Source: Lacipirellulaceae bacterium (GTDB lineage Bacteria > Planctomycetota > Planctomycetia > Pirellulales > Lacipirellulaceae). Taken from it: a DNA stretch of 64,000 bases. A program made the translations under genes and the position numbers. How positions within the stretch are numbered: position 1 is the first letter of the stretch; the number at the start of each line of letters is the position of its first letter. The notes beneath the pieces are model-generated. The model was not told where the DNA came from. It made no database searches and saw nothing but the letters and a program-made list of their open reading frames with translations. The stretch is from the NCBI GenBank assembly GCA_040218535.1, contig JAVJRG010000012.1, positions 186,001 to 250,000 of the forward strand. The letters are read 5' to 3'. This document shows positions 8,504-16,815 of this stretch, piece after piece.

Positions 8504-9958
8504 TTACTGTGCGACTTTTCCGCCTTTGTCTAGTGCTGTGTAAACGTTCGCCGGGGCCAATCCTAGCCAGGGGTCGCTTGAGGGCGTGAGGAACAGCTCT
8601 GCGTAGACCTTTTCGTTGAGCTGGTCGAAATCGCTCGTGATCGTGCCGTCGAGGAACCACCGGTGGATTCGGCGGTGAAGTTGATATTCGTTCTTCACGG
8701 TGTCGAGCGTGATGTTGCTCTCGAATTCTTGAACGAGTGCGAGTATTGGGTCTTCCACTCTGCGTTTACTGGACGCACGGCGGGCTGCTTCCCGCGGGTC
8801 TTCATTCTCGTTGCGAATCACTGCCACTGAAGACGGGTCGAGCTTCGTTTCGTCGCGGTGCAGTGCCGCGATTTTCTCCCACTGCTCGTCGGAGGTTGTT
8901 TTGTCGAGCCTCTCGCCGCGAGCCACGAAGTTTCGGATCATCGGCGCTGCCACCGCTCGCTTCGCTACAGCCACTTGTGCGCTTTCGACCGCATCAGGAC
9001 TTGCCGGCTCATTGGCTGGCTGCTCCGCTACAAGCGGCAACAGGGGTGCTTCGACAAGCGATTTGCTCATGGCCAGCGGCATCGCCTCTTTGGCGAGGGG
9101 TGCCTTCGGCGGAATTGCATTATTAAACGCAGTGGTTGGAACTGCGAGAGGCTGGGGCGTGCCGATGGTAACGAGATCCTTTCTCCAAGCCGCCAGGATG
9201 GCTTGCTCGCTTTTTTGATGATAACGCCGTAGTTCACGAATGCGCGTCGGTTCGACCCGGTCGTATTTTGGGATGTGGATGAAGTGCTGAGCGAGCTGCT
9301 CAACCCGACCAAGCCAGCTTAGAAACTTCTGTGGGCTATAAAGTCCCGGCAGCACATCAAGTGGCCTTCCTTGGGGGGAAAGGATATAGTGCGCGCTGTT
9401 TCCTGTCAGCGTGCGTTCCAACTTCCGTCCATCTCCGAAGTCGATGGTCACCTTGGGCACGGGCCGGACCGATTGCCAGTGGAGGACGAAACGCTCACGC
9501 AGGGCGTTGCTGATCTCTTCATTCGCGTACAGCGTTGTGCGAAAGAAGCGGCTGTTCGCGCAACTGTACTCGTCGGTGAGCTTGCCCAGCATGCGGAGGC
9601 TGAGGATCGGCTTTTCGGACTTTTCAGCGGCGACTTTCGCGGCTTCGAGATCGGTGTACCAATAAAGCCGGCTGGTGGCGGCGCCGCGTTGGGCGGCGAT
9701 TTGGTCGAGCGCCGCCTGCCAACGCTTGTGTGTTTCTGGGGTCAGCCCTTTCTGTCCCCGGCAACCGCGGCTGTATTCTTCCAGCGCTGCCGTTAGTCCT
9801 TCCGGGCCTAACGCGCGCATCTCTTGGACGAATTGCTCGACGCGTTCGACGGATTCGGGGTTATCATCATGGAAGAAACCCAAACCGCCACAAGCTTGGG
9901 CGACGGCTGTTATGCAGGTGGTCGCTGCAAAGGCGAAGAGTGTAAGTAGCGATTTCAT
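8504..9958 (-). CDS. Secreted thioredoxin-like-fold protein of unknown function
   Basis: This 484-residue protein has a clear signal peptide (MKSLLTLFAFAATTCITAVAQA). Residues around 95-215 read as a thioredoxin-like domain of the kind that follows EKPILSLRM, with SRFFRTTLYANEEISNALR and, later, Y-I-L-S-P-Q-G-R-P-L-D-V-L-P-G. The redox CxxC is missing; a single Cys is in the pattern D-E-Y-S-C-A-N-S. The middle is Ala/Pro-rich, and the C-terminal part has conserved-looking charged helices and ends LGLAPANVYTALDKGGKVAQ. It stands alone between the two-component operon and a plus-strand gene. I do not recognise a specific family. Confidence 0.65.
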   Translation of the reverse strand: MKSLLTLFAFAATTCITAVAQACGGLGFFHDDNPESVERVEQFVQEMRALGPEGLTAALEEYSRGCRGQKGLTPETHKRWQAALDQIAAQRGAATSRLYWYTDLEAAKVAAEKSEKPILSLRMLGKLTDEYSCANSRFFRTTLYANEEISNALRERFVLHWQSVRPVPKVTIDFGDGRKLERTLTGNSAHYILSPQGRPLDVLPGLYSPQKFLSWLGRVEQLAQHFIHIPKYDRVEPTRIRELRRYHQKSEQAILAAWRKDLVTIGTPQPLAVPTTAFNNAIPPKAPLAKEAMPLAMSKSLVEAPLLPLVAEQPANEPASPDAVESAQVAVAKRAVAAPMIRNFVARGERLDKTTSDEQWEKIAALHRDETKLDPSSVAVIRNENEDPREAARRASSKRRVEDPILALVQEFESNITLDTVKNEYQLHRRIHRWFLDGTITSDFDQLNEKVYAELFLTPSSDPWLGLAPANVYTALDKGGKVAQ

Positions 9959-10137
9959 TTGGGGGCTCCTGTTTGAGAAAAGGGAGAATCCTTCGGTCAG
10001 TTACCGGCGGAGGCGTAGCTCCGCGGCTAGGGGTTGGAGTAAGGAAGCAATGATTGTGAGTAATCTGAGCGTCACTTCTGTATGATACGGGCAAATAACC
10101 CCATCTTTTGTAACGAGTCTGTAACTGCAAATTTGAG

Positions 10138-10839
10138 ATGAATGCCCTACCCTCCCTCACCCGCGAACAATCACGACGGGTCGATCAGATCGCCATCGAC
10201 GAGTACGGCTTCTCTGGCCTCGTACTGATGGAAAACGCCGGTCGAGGTGTCGCCGATGTTTTGCTCGGCCACGAAATCGAAACCGGCGATTCGCAACCCT
10301 CTGAAGTTGTCATACTTTGTGGCAAAGGGAACAACGCTGGCGACGGATTCGTTCTCGCTCGTCATCTCGAAATACGCGGCGTGCGGTCGAAAGTCCTTTT
10401 GCTCGCGTCTCCCGATGAGCTACGAGGGGATGCGTTGGCGAACTATCGAGTCCTTCAAAACTGCGAGTCCCCGATCGTCGACCTCTCAGCGGTAGGCGAC
10501 TTACCAGCCTCGCTTGACGAGCATGTTGGGCAAGCGACTTGGCTGGTGGATGCCATGCTGGGAACGGGAGCACAGGGGACGCCGCGGTCTCCTTACGACT
10601 CAACCATTCGCTGGATGAACAACCAGCACACCCGGAAGCTCGCTCTCGACCTCCCAAGTGGGCTGGATTGCGACACCGGAGAAGCCGCGGATCCAACGGT
10701 GCGTGCCGACCTGACCTGTACGTTCGCTACGAGCAAGATTGGTTTTGATCGTCCCGGTGCACGGGAACACTTGGGAACAGTACGGGTGATTTCTATCGGC
10801 ATACCGTCTGGGGCGATTGAGCGCGCTACGAAGACGTGA
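10138..10839 (+). CDS. nnrE: NAD(P)H-hydrate epimerase (YjeF N-terminal domain)
   Basis: Repairs damaged NAD(P)H by epimerising R-NAD(P)HX to the S form. The 233-residue protein is a stand-alone YjeF_N domain. It has LMENAGRGVADVLL near the N-terminus, the phosphate-binding loop LCGKGNNAGDGFVLARHL, then VDAMLGTGAQG and LALDLPSGLDCDTG with the catalytic Asp. The dehydratase half (NnrD), fused in E. coli YjeF, is absent and must be elsewhere. The ATG at 10138 gives the expected family N-terminus. Confidence 0.95.
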   Translation: MNALPSLTREQSRRVDQIAIDEYGFSGLVLMENAGRGVADVLLGHEIETGDSQPSEVVILCGKGNNAGDGFVLARHLEIRGVRSKVLLLASPDELRGDALANYRVLQNCESPIVDLSAVGDLPASLDEHVGQATWLVDAMLGTGAQGTPRSPYDSTIRWMNNQHTRKLALDLPSGLDCDTGEAADPTVRADLTCTFATSKIGFDRPGAREHLGTVRVISIGIPSGAIERATKT

Positions 10840-11002
10840 GCGTAGAGGGCGTTCCCTACCGCCCGAATAATCGGCACAGGCAGAATTGCGGGCATTCGTT
10901 GCGACGAGTGTTCTCAGCATGAGCTAGGTTTTCAGGTTAGCGCTCCCTGGGCCGGGAGGCTTGATCTTGACGACGCTGGCTTACGTCCGGCGATTCGACA
11001 TC

Positions 11003-11995
11003 ATGACAGTTGCTCTTGCAAATCCAGATATCGCAGCCGACGCCGCGACGACACCTTATGTGCCGATCTCGCTGGATGCCTATCGACTGACTGAGCGGCA
11101 CGACGTGGACGTCTATTGCCGCATGACGGGGCAGAACGCCTACAAGCTCTACGCGGGCAGTGAAAAGCGAATCGAGGAGCACGACTTTGCCGAACTAGAA
11201 CGACGCGGACACAAGTCTCTGTTCCTGGAACAGAATGCTTTCGATGCCGTCTCCGAAGAGTTGCTCGGCAGACTCGAAGACATCATCGCTGATGAGTCGC
11301 TCGCCACCGATAAGCGCTTTGCCGTTTTACAAACCGCTGTCGCAGCGGAAGTCGATTCGGCTTTTCGCCTGACCAACTGCGACAAGTTCGTGGGCTTGGC
11401 CAACAAGATGGGCAAGCAAGTCTCCGGACTTCTGCAGGGCGGGAATGCCGTGCCCAGCGAGTTGTTCCAAATCGCCGAGCACGATGCCTACACGTTCATG
11501 CACGTGACGAATGTCGCCGGCTATGCCGTGGTGTTGGCCGAACACCTGGGGATTACTGATCCGAACGAGCTTGAGCAAATCGCCACCGGCGCCATCCTCC
11601 ATGATGTCGGCAAGCGGCGTATTCCGGCTGATATATTGAAGACGAAAGGTCGACTGACTGCTCAGCAGCGGGCCGTGATTCAAGAGCACCCCCGCTACGG
11701 CTACGAGGAGCTGTGCCTGCGTGATGATTTGACGCATGACCAGCTGATGATGGTCTACCAGCATCACGAGAAAGTCGACGGCACGGGCTACCCTGTACGA
11801 GTCGACGCCAGCGAGATTCACCCTTGGGCGAAGATGATCGCTGTGGTTGATGTGTTTGACGCCCTCACCAGTAAACGACCCTATCGACGTCCAGCACCTT
11901 TGGCGGAAGTGCTCGGATTCTTGGAAGAAGGTTCTGGCACCCAATTTGATGCGGAGATGGTCCGATGCTGGATCGATGCATTTCAGCAGAACTGA
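11003..11995 (+). CDS. HD-GYP domain protein, predicted c-di-GMP phosphodiesterase
   Basis: From the ATG at 11003 the product has 330 residues; a TTG at 10961 is less likely. The N-terminal 140 residues are an unassigned domain. The C-terminal domain has the HD-GYP metal ligands in order: H-V-T-N-V-A-G-Y, LHDVGKRRIPADIL, Q-E-H-P-R-Y-G and YQHHEKVDGTGYP, then AVVDVFDALTSKRPYR. The GYP triad is intact (GTGYP), supporting hydrolysis of cyclic di-GMP. The TGA overlaps the ATG of the PilZ gene (TGATG), so eraser and receptor are made together. Confidence 0.9.
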   Translation: MTVALANPDIAADAATTPYVPISLDAYRLTERHDVDVYCRMTGQNAYKLYAGSEKRIEEHDFAELERRGHKSLFLEQNAFDAVSEELLGRLEDIIADESLATDKRFAVLQTAVAAEVDSAFRLTNCDKFVGLANKMGKQVSGLLQGGNAVPSELFQIAEHDAYTFMHVTNVAGYAVVLAEHLGITDPNELEQIATGAILHDVGKRRIPADILKTKGRLTAQQRAVIQEHPRYGYEELCLRDDLTHDQLMMVYQHHEKVDGTGYPVRVDASEIHPWAKMIAVVDVFDALTSKRPYRRPAPLAEVLGFLEEGSGTQFDAEMVRCWIDAFQQN

Positions 11996-12393
11996 TGCCG
12001 AAGTTGTGGCGCTCGCTACCTTCGCAGGCCATGCTGCCGTTGGGGGGCGCGGAGTTCTACGGAGCGGAACAGCAACAGCCAGCGTTCCCTGACACTCGAC
12101 GTCAGTTTGAACGCATTAATGTCCGTGTGCCAGCGATTCTCCGACAGGATGAGACCTACCACGGCATCTATATCCGTGATGCGTCGCGAGTCGGGCTAGG
12201 AATCTATTCTCCGATCCAATTGCTACCGATGTCGGAGGTTCGTATCTGGCTGCCTGAGGAAGAACACTTAGTCCTGAGAGTTCGCCGCTGCCTCAAACAG
12301 CAACGCCAGTGTTATGAAGTCGGCTGCGAGTTCTCTGAAGGTGCGCTGCCTGCGAATCTCTTTCGTGAGTTGTTCATGGCGACGGTCGGGTGA
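11995..12393 (+). CDS. PilZ-domain c-di-GMP receptor
   Basis: This 132-residue protein starts at the ATG that overlaps the HD-GYP stop. It carries both c-di-GMP motifs of PilZ: an Arg-rich entry R-R-Q-F-E-R just before NVRVPAIL, and the D-x-S-x-x-G motif as DASRVGLGIY. The remaining strands (VRIWLPEEEHLVLRVR, C-Y-E-V-G-C-E-F) fit the PilZ barrel. The output partner is unknown. A PilT gene is at 53.4 kb, but no direct link can be shown. Confidence 0.88.
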   Translation: MPKLWRSLPSQAMLPLGGAEFYGAEQQQPAFPDTRRQFERINVRVPAILRQDETYHGIYIRDASRVGLGIYSPIQLLPMSEVRIWLPEEEHLVLRVRRCLKQQRQCYEVGCEFSEGALPANLFRELFMATVG

Positions 12394-12404
12394 GTCGCTT
12401 TATG

Positions 12405-12474
12405 GGCCGAGGTGCGTAAGCCCTCGGGTTACCATTCAACACGCTCGACCCAAGAGCTGACGCTTCTCGGCTCA
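12405..12474. repeat. Palindromic repeat with GCCGAGGTGCGTAAGCC arms (copy 1)
   Basis: One arm, GGCCGAGGTGCGTAAGCCCT, is answered by AGCTGACGCTTCTCGGCTCA. A sister element is at 19652-19723, and half-sites with GGCTTACGCCTGACGGCTC occur near 15110 and 55365. It sits just after the PilZ stop. Confidence 0.75.
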
Positions 12475-12495
12475 GGATCTGACACTTCAAAAGAA

Positions 12496-12534
12496 GATCG
12501 CCCCCAAGCCGCGATAGCGGGCTTGAAGGCGATC
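12496..12534. terminator. Bidirectional hairpin between PilZ and PEP-CTERM genes
   Basis: GATCGCC...CAAGCCGC, loop GATA, GCGGGCTTG...GGCGATC form a long stem with one bulge. It lies between convergent genes, the usual place for a shared terminator. It has no strong T-tract. Confidence 0.55.
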
Positions 12535-12601
12535 CTCACGTGGGGCCAGCTTCAAAGTGCCTCTTCTCTGCCGACCTACCGTCTGTCGTTCAATGTTATT
12601 T

Positions 12602-13426
12602 CTACCGGCGACGAACCAATCCCATACCGGAAAGCGACAAGCCGAGGAGAACTAAGCTGGTTGGCTCAGGAATCTGGGATACGCTAATTCGAGCTACCTC
12701 ATAGCCGGCTGCAGTGAAGTCGGCAGCGATTGTGTCGATCGAAGCACCAGCAGCGTTGATAGCACTGCCGCTTAAAATAATTGGCGTTCCACCAGGGTTA
12801 CCAATCGATCCGATGAAGCCCGGATGCAAAGCGACCACGCCATTTTCATCATCACCAGTGTTGGGGCCGGTCTGATTGAGAAAAGCCGCTTCCATTTCGG
12901 TGTTCAACTCGGTGCCTGCGTCGAGTACCTCAGTGCCGAGAACGAGGAATTCGATCGGTGTGAAATTCCCGCCAGCATCGAACGCCTGGTGAGCAAGAGG
13001 ATTGCCATTGGCGATGAAGGCATCGTTTGAAGGGATAACCATCGAAGCGTAGCTGAAGTAACGGTTGGAAGGACTGACCGAGAGCGTCGCTGAGGCGATT
13101 TCGCCAGGGGCAATCGGCCCCCCGGCACCAAAGACAGCAGAGTCTTCGCCGTTGCTGCTGGTCGCCGTCATGAACTCTGAAGAGATGGCTGCGAATGAAC
13201 CATCCTCGGCAAGGCTCTCTAGTCCTGGACTCGCGGCGACGCCTTGATCGTAAACGTCGAATGAACCGTCGTGGAAACCAAACCAAAGCGGCGTAAGAAA
13301 AATTCCGCCTGTGTCGGAAAGATTCTCGATCGTCACTTGAAGGTCTTGTGCCTTCACATTTGAAAGTGAGCTAGTTGTCGCGGCGATGGCGATGACTGCG
13401 GCTGTTAAAAGGCGGGTACGTAGCAT
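12602..13426 (-). CDS. Spondin-domain-like secreted protein with PEP-CTERM anchor
   Basis: This 274-residue protein starts at the ATG at 13426. A TTG 18 nt upstream is excluded because AGGAG (13437-13441) lies 10 nt before the ATG and inside the TTG frame. It has a signal peptide (MLRTRLLTAAVIAIAATTSS) and then a body beginning LQVTIENLSDTGGIFLTPLW, typical of spondin-domain proteins, with FHDGSFDVYDQG. The C-terminal sorting signal is IPEPTSLVLLGLSLSGMGLV-RRR, which has the PEP motif, a hydrophobic helix and a basic tail. It is presumably exported and cleaved by an exosortase encoded elsewhere. Confidence 0.88.
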   Translation of the reverse strand: MLRTRLLTAAVIAIAATTSSLSNVKAQDLQVTIENLSDTGGIFLTPLWFGFHDGSFDVYDQGVAASPGLESLAEDGSFAAISSEFMTATSSNGEDSAVFGAGGPIAPGEIASATLSVSPSNRYFSYASMVIPSNDAFIANGNPLAHQAFDAGGNFTPIEFLVLGTEVLDAGTELNTEMEAAFLNQTGPNTGDDENGVVALHPGFIGSIGNPGGTPIILSGSAINAAGASIDTIAADFTAAGYEVARISVSQIPEPTSLVLLGLSLSGMGLVRRR

Positions 13427-13436
13427 CTCTAGGGAT

Positions 13437-13441
13437 CTCCT
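13437..13441 (-). promoter_or_regulatory. Shine-Dalgarno site of the PEP-CTERM gene
   Basis: AGGAG on the minus strand, 10 nt before the ATG at 13426. It selects that start over the TTG at 13444. Confidence 0.6.
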
Positions 13442-13753
13442 CAAAAGGGAAAGGGAATTGATGAAATACTTGCTTAGCGCGACAGGGACGCCGCGTTTGA
13501 AATTCGCGATTTCAGGGATTCATTAGCAAGCAAGTTCGAGTAATAGAGAGCAAGCCGCTCTTGCGACTGGCTAGCAGACCGTTGCGACAACCTCGACTCA
13601 TTGGAGGGCTGGTCACACTCGTGTCTCCATGAGGGCTTAGTCGTAAGCCAGAAAGAAGGCTTACAAGAAAGTTGAGAAAAACTTTCGAAGAAGTTGTTGT
13701 GTGAGGTGGCTTACACAACGAGCCTCGTCGATCGCGTCAAGCTTGCTGGAACT

Positions 13754-14066
13754 ACCGCGAAGCGGTTCCATCCCATAGCCCAGGGTAAGATCATCCGAGC
13801 CTAAGCGAGGAGGATCGCCACCCTGGGTTACCGTTATGCCCAACGTCAGCGACCGAGCGAAAAGGCTTAATTACCGGTGGCGGATTGACGAGGTTGCAAA
13901 GGGCCGAGGTAATCCTTTCGCATTTCGACCTCGGTCGGACTCTTCGGTACTCACAACTTACTGCTCGGTCGATTCTCGTCTACTACTCTAACCCAGGGTA
14001 CGATCACACTCGCTGGGGCTCGTGATAATCGAACCCTGGGCTATGATATGAAACCCCTTCGGGGTA
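13754..14066. repeat. 314-bp composite inverted repeat, copy A
   Basis: The element is bounded by a small hairpin at each end (ACCGCGAAGCGGT and ACCCCTTCGGGGT). Inside these, ATAGCCCAGGGTA and CCCTGGGCTAT pair. Further in, GACCGAGC and GCTCGGTC pair, and the centre has GAGGTTGCAAAGG facing TTTCGACCTC. Copies B (39463-39778) and C (48582-48895) have the same order and nearly the same length. It ends 24 bases before the stop of the anti-sigma gene. The rest of the 13427-14090 gap (13445-13750) shows nothing I recognise. Confidence 0.9.
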
Positions 14067-14090
14067 GTGCTCGAACACATGTCCAAGCGA

Positions 14091-14366
14091 TTAAGAATTG
14101 CGCAGCGCTTCGCGTATTTTCTCGCGGCGTAGTTCGGAAAGCTTTGCGTCGCCAGGGTCGAGAGAAGGGTCCTCTGAGAGTAACTTGCTGGACCACTTGC
14201 CGATCAATTTCACCTGCTTCTGAAACTGCTTGCACCCCGCGCAGACGAGAATGTGGCCCTTCATACCGAGCCACTCGCTCCACGTCAAACGTCGATCCAG
14301 CGCATCCGAAGCGAGACGAGTCGTCTCCTCGCAACGCATGAACAGGATTTGTTTGAGGTTGAGCAT
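14091..14366 (-). CDS. Zinc-finger anti-sigma factor (ZAS type)
   Basis: This 91-residue soluble protein has a His and two Cys in HILVCAGCKQF (H-x3-C-x2-C), the zinc-binding core of ZAS anti-sigma domains, preceded by a Cys near the N-terminus (MRCEETTRLASDALD). No membrane helix is seen, so it would be a cytoplasmic anti-sigma factor. It follows the ECF sigma gene at 14424 on the same strand, supporting the pairing. The spacer between the two is a heptamer tandem repeat. An internal ATG (14339) just before R-C-E-E is an alternative start. Confidence 0.8.
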   Translation of the reverse strand: MLNLKQILFMRCEETTRLASDALDRRLTWSEWLGMKGHILVCAGCKQFQKQVKLIGKWSSKLLSEDPSLDPGDAKLSELRREKIREALRNS

Positions 14367-14372
14367 TAATTA

Positions 14373-14421
14373 GTGGGCAGTGGGCAGTGGGCAGTGGGCA
14401 GTGGGCAGTGGGCAGTGGGCA
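14373..14421. repeat. Seven tandem copies of GTGGGCA
   Basis: Seven perfect heptamer units fill almost the whole spacer between the ECF sigma stop and the anti-sigma start. Such repeats can change unit number by slippage. Here each step would alter spacing, not reading frame, because no gene covers the tract. Confidence 0.95.
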
Positions 14422-14423
14422 GT

Positions 14424-15008
14424 TTAGTCGTCTTTGAACCAGCGTCGTTCGAGGCAGCCTCTAAGCAATACTCTCGCACGATGGAGCCGGACGGACAAGT
14501 TTTCTTGGGTGATTCCTAGAGTTTGGCAGATTTCGCTGGTGGTTTCAGTGGATATTTCTCTCATTTTGAACGCGGTCGCGAGGTGCTCAGGCAGTTCACT
14601 GACACAACCTGTCAGGACTTCCCAGAACTCGCGATTTTGAGCCGCTTGCTCCGTGGCACTCCAGGTGCCGGGGCGAACTTTCCAGTAGCCCTCACTGTCA
14701 AACAGCTCTTCTCCACCATCATTCTCGGTCTGCAAGGGTTGCGATTCACGCCGCGGCTTTCGCAAATAATCAATGATTTTGTGGCGAAGAATACTGATTA
14801 GCCACGTCTCGCGGGTGCTTCGCCCGTCGAAGCGCTTGCGCCCCCGCCACGCCGCCAACAGTGCCTCTTGCACTAAATCTTCAGCCACATCTTGCCTTGA
14901 GACGTGCCGGAGGGCGAAGCAGTAAAGCTTGTCGCCGTACTGCTGAAGCCACTGCTCAGCGTTATCGTCAACGTCGTCCTCGGGAGTGTCGGATTCGGCT
15001 GATTCCAT
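14424..15008 (-). CDS. ECF-type RNA polymerase sigma factor
   Basis: This 194-residue protein has sigma region 2 (YCFALRHVSRQDVAEDLVQE and L-L-A-A-W-R-G-R-K-R-F-D-G, then TWLISILRHKIIDYLRK) and region 4 (ELPEHLATAFKMREI, ETTSEICQTLGITQENLSVR, LHRARVLLRGCL). The order and length are those of extracytoplasmic-function sigma factors. The acidic first 20 residues are lineage-specific. It is followed on the same strand by a zinc-binding anti-sigma factor. The regulon is unknown. Confidence 0.93.
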   Translation of the reverse strand: MESAESDTPEDDVDDNAEQWLQQYGDKLYCFALRHVSRQDVAEDLVQEALLAAWRGRKRFDGRSTRETWLISILRHKIIDYLRKPRRESQPLQTENDGGEELFDSEGYWKVRPGTWSATEQAAQNREFWEVLTGCVSELPEHLATAFKMREISTETTSEICQTLGITQENLSVRLHRARVLLRGCLERRWFKDD

Positions 15009-15227
15009 GTCGGTTGATCTCAGGAAAGCCGAGCCCCACTACTGATTTAGTCGGCCCAGCGGCTTAGAAGTTACAAGAAAAGTAATCAATGCGTGCGAGA
15101 GATCAACCCGACGGCTTACGCCTGACGGCTCTGGGGTGCTGAATAACGCTAAGTTTGACTGTCCCACGTTCAACGCTCAGAATGAAGCAGGCGACAGGGC
15201 TTTCGTCACAACTCAAGGGATTTTGCA

Positions 15228-15509
15228 ATGAATAGCCAAGAACTTCGTGAGACCCTCGAAGAACTCAAACGCGAACTAGCTCGGCCTGAGCAGTTTGACG
15301 TGCCAACACGAGAATCTTTAGAACAACTTTCCGAGGAAATCGATCGGCGGTTGGCAAGCGAGACCAAAGAGGCATTAGAAACGCCAGCGGAGGAGCCTTC
15401 GTTTACGGAGCAGCTTCAGAGTTACTTATTAGAGATCGAAACCGAACATCCCAAGCTGACGCGTGCGGTCAACCAAGTCGCGGCGGCGCTGGCGAATTTG
15501 GGGATCTGA
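15228..15509 (+). CDS. DUF4404-family small helical protein
   Basis: This acidic protein of 93 residues is helical throughout. It begins MNSQELRETLEELKRELARP, and its C-terminal segment FTEQLQSYLLEIETEHPKLT is followed by V-N-Q-V-A-A-A-L-A-N-L-G-I, the pattern of the DUF4404 family. The function is unknown. Its stop codon is directly adjacent to the stop of pdxH on the other strand, so the two convergent genes share no spacer. Confidence 0.75.
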   Translation: MNSQELRETLEELKRELARPEQFDVPTRESLEQLSEEIDRRLASETKEALETPAEEPSFTEQLQSYLLEIETEHPKLTRAVNQVAAALANLGI

Positions 15510-16178
15510 TTACGGAGCCAGCCTTTCGATAATCCACACTCCTCCATCACGACGATACCTGATCCGATCATGCAACCGATTAGGCCGTCCTTGCCAGAAT
15601 TCAATCTCCGTGGGCTCAAGCCGGAATCCTCCCCAGTGTTCAGGCACAGGCACTTCTTCTCCAGCGTGTTTTTGTTCAAGTTGCTGAAGACTACTTTCTA
15701 ATGCCTCGCGGTTGGGAACAACCGAGGATTGTTGCGAAACGATCGCTCCCAATTGGCTGCCGCGTGGTCGGCTGTGAAAGTATTCGACTGATTGCTCGCG
15801 TGAGGTCTTCGTAACCGTTCCGAGGATGCGGACCTGACGCTCTAACGGACCCCAGTAGAGCGTCAGTGCGGCATTCGGATTGGCAGCAAGTTCTTCGCCT
15901 TTCTGGGAATCGTAATTCGTAAAGAAGACAAAGCCCTGCGCGTCGAACGCCTTCAGGAGAACGATCCGAGCACTAACGATCCCCGTCGATGTCGATGTCG
16001 ACAGGGTCATCGCGTTGGATTCGAACCACTCGTCGGAGCAGGCCTCGCGTGCCTGCTCGAACCACACGCGAAATTGCTCAAAAGGGCAAGCGTCGCAGTC
16101 GGCCTTTCTTAGGCCTGCCTGCTGGTACTGGCGTCGCATGTCGGACAGGGGTGCATTCTTTGAGTTGGAGTCGCTCAT
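15510..16178 (-). CDS. pdxH: Pyridoxamine 5'-phosphate oxidase
   Basis: Makes pyridoxal 5'-phosphate from pyridoxine or pyridoxamine 5'-phosphate with FMN and oxygen. The 222-residue protein has the family start [20 protein letters not shown], then [20 protein letters not shown] and [20 protein letters not shown]. The PdxH C-terminal signature follows: [15 protein letters not shown], ending in the invariant E-R-L-A-P. The Cys pair near the N-terminus is unusual but in a non-catalytic part. Confidence 0.97.
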   Translation of the reverse strand: MSDSNSKNAPLSDMRRQYQQAGLRKADCDACPFEQFRVWFEQAREACSDEWFESNAMTLSTSTSTGIVSARIVLLKAFDAQGFVFFTNYDSQKGEELAANPNAALTLYWGPLERQVRILGTVTKTSREQSVEYFHSRPRGSQLGAIVSQQSSVVPNREALESSLQQLEQKHAGEEVPVPEHWGGFRLEPTEIEFWQGRPNRLHDRIRYRRDGGVWIIERLAP

Positions 16179-16426
16179 ACTGTAATTGGCCGGTAAGGAA
16201 AAAATGCCATCAATCTAACGACCAAGCCTAAAGGACCAATGACCAATCGCAAGCGGTTCGAGCGCGTGAATTGGTCATTCTGGATTTGGTTAATGGTCAT
16301 TCTCTGTCGCGTAGGTTGCTTTGCTGAAGCTAGCGTGAGATACTGGATATGCGGCCTACCGCGTCGGATTTGGCCAGGGATTTTGTTTCAGTTTTATCGC
16401 TGATTTGAGTTTTTGGAGAATGGACT

Positions 16427-16804
16427 ATGAAATCGCTCGTTTCTCTCTTGGCCCTTACCGCGGCTTGCTTGGTTTCGACAACGGCTGAGGCCCAGGTCGT
16501 CACTTACTATCGCCCCGCCCTAGTGCCCCGAACCGTCTACTACGCGCCTGCACCGGTCGTGAGTACCCCTGTGGTCGCAGCACCCGCCCCGGTGGTTGTC
16601 CAGCGACCCGTCGTTGTCGCTCAGCCCGCTCCGGTACGCACCGTCACGTACTACGCCCCGACGGTGGTGGAACCCGTGGCGACACCCGTTGTCTACGAAC
16701 CAACAGTCCGAGTGCGTCAACGTTACCGTCCGATTCTGGGCGGCACCGTGACCCGAGTTGATCACGGCTACACACGCTCGGTTTATCCGATTGTGCGATA
16801 TTAA
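16427..16804 (+). CDS. Small secreted Val/Pro-rich protein
   Basis: This 125-residue protein has a signal peptide (MKSLVSLLALTAACLVSTTAEA) and a mature part dominated by Val, Pro, Ala and Tyr. It contains repeats related to V-T-Y-Y-R-P-A, V-Y-Y-A-P-A and V-T-Y-Y-A-P-T. GGAG lies 8 nt before the ATG. Such repetitive proteins are common among exported planctomycete proteins and might be wall or surface components; that is inference. A very strong hairpin follows the stop within 15 bases. Confidence 0.75.
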   Translation: MKSLVSLLALTAACLVSTTAEAQVVTYYRPALVPRTVYYAPAPVVSTPVVAAPAPVVVQRPVVVAQPAPVRTVTYYAPTVVEPVATPVVYEPTVRVRQRYRPILGGTVTRVDHGYTRSVYPIVRY

Positions 16805-16815
16805 CTCTGCCATGG

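Noticed and set aside
12412-12687. Plus-strand frame after the PilZ gene
   Set aside because: It runs through a repeat, the terminator hairpin and the 3' end of the PEP-CTERM gene on the other strand.
13754-14066. CRISPR array
   Set aside because: The repeats are inverted arms of one element, not direct repeats with regular unique spacers; no cas genes are present.
14373-14421. Coding heptad repeat
   Set aside because: The tract lies between two genes and no frame through it joins to a supported coding region.
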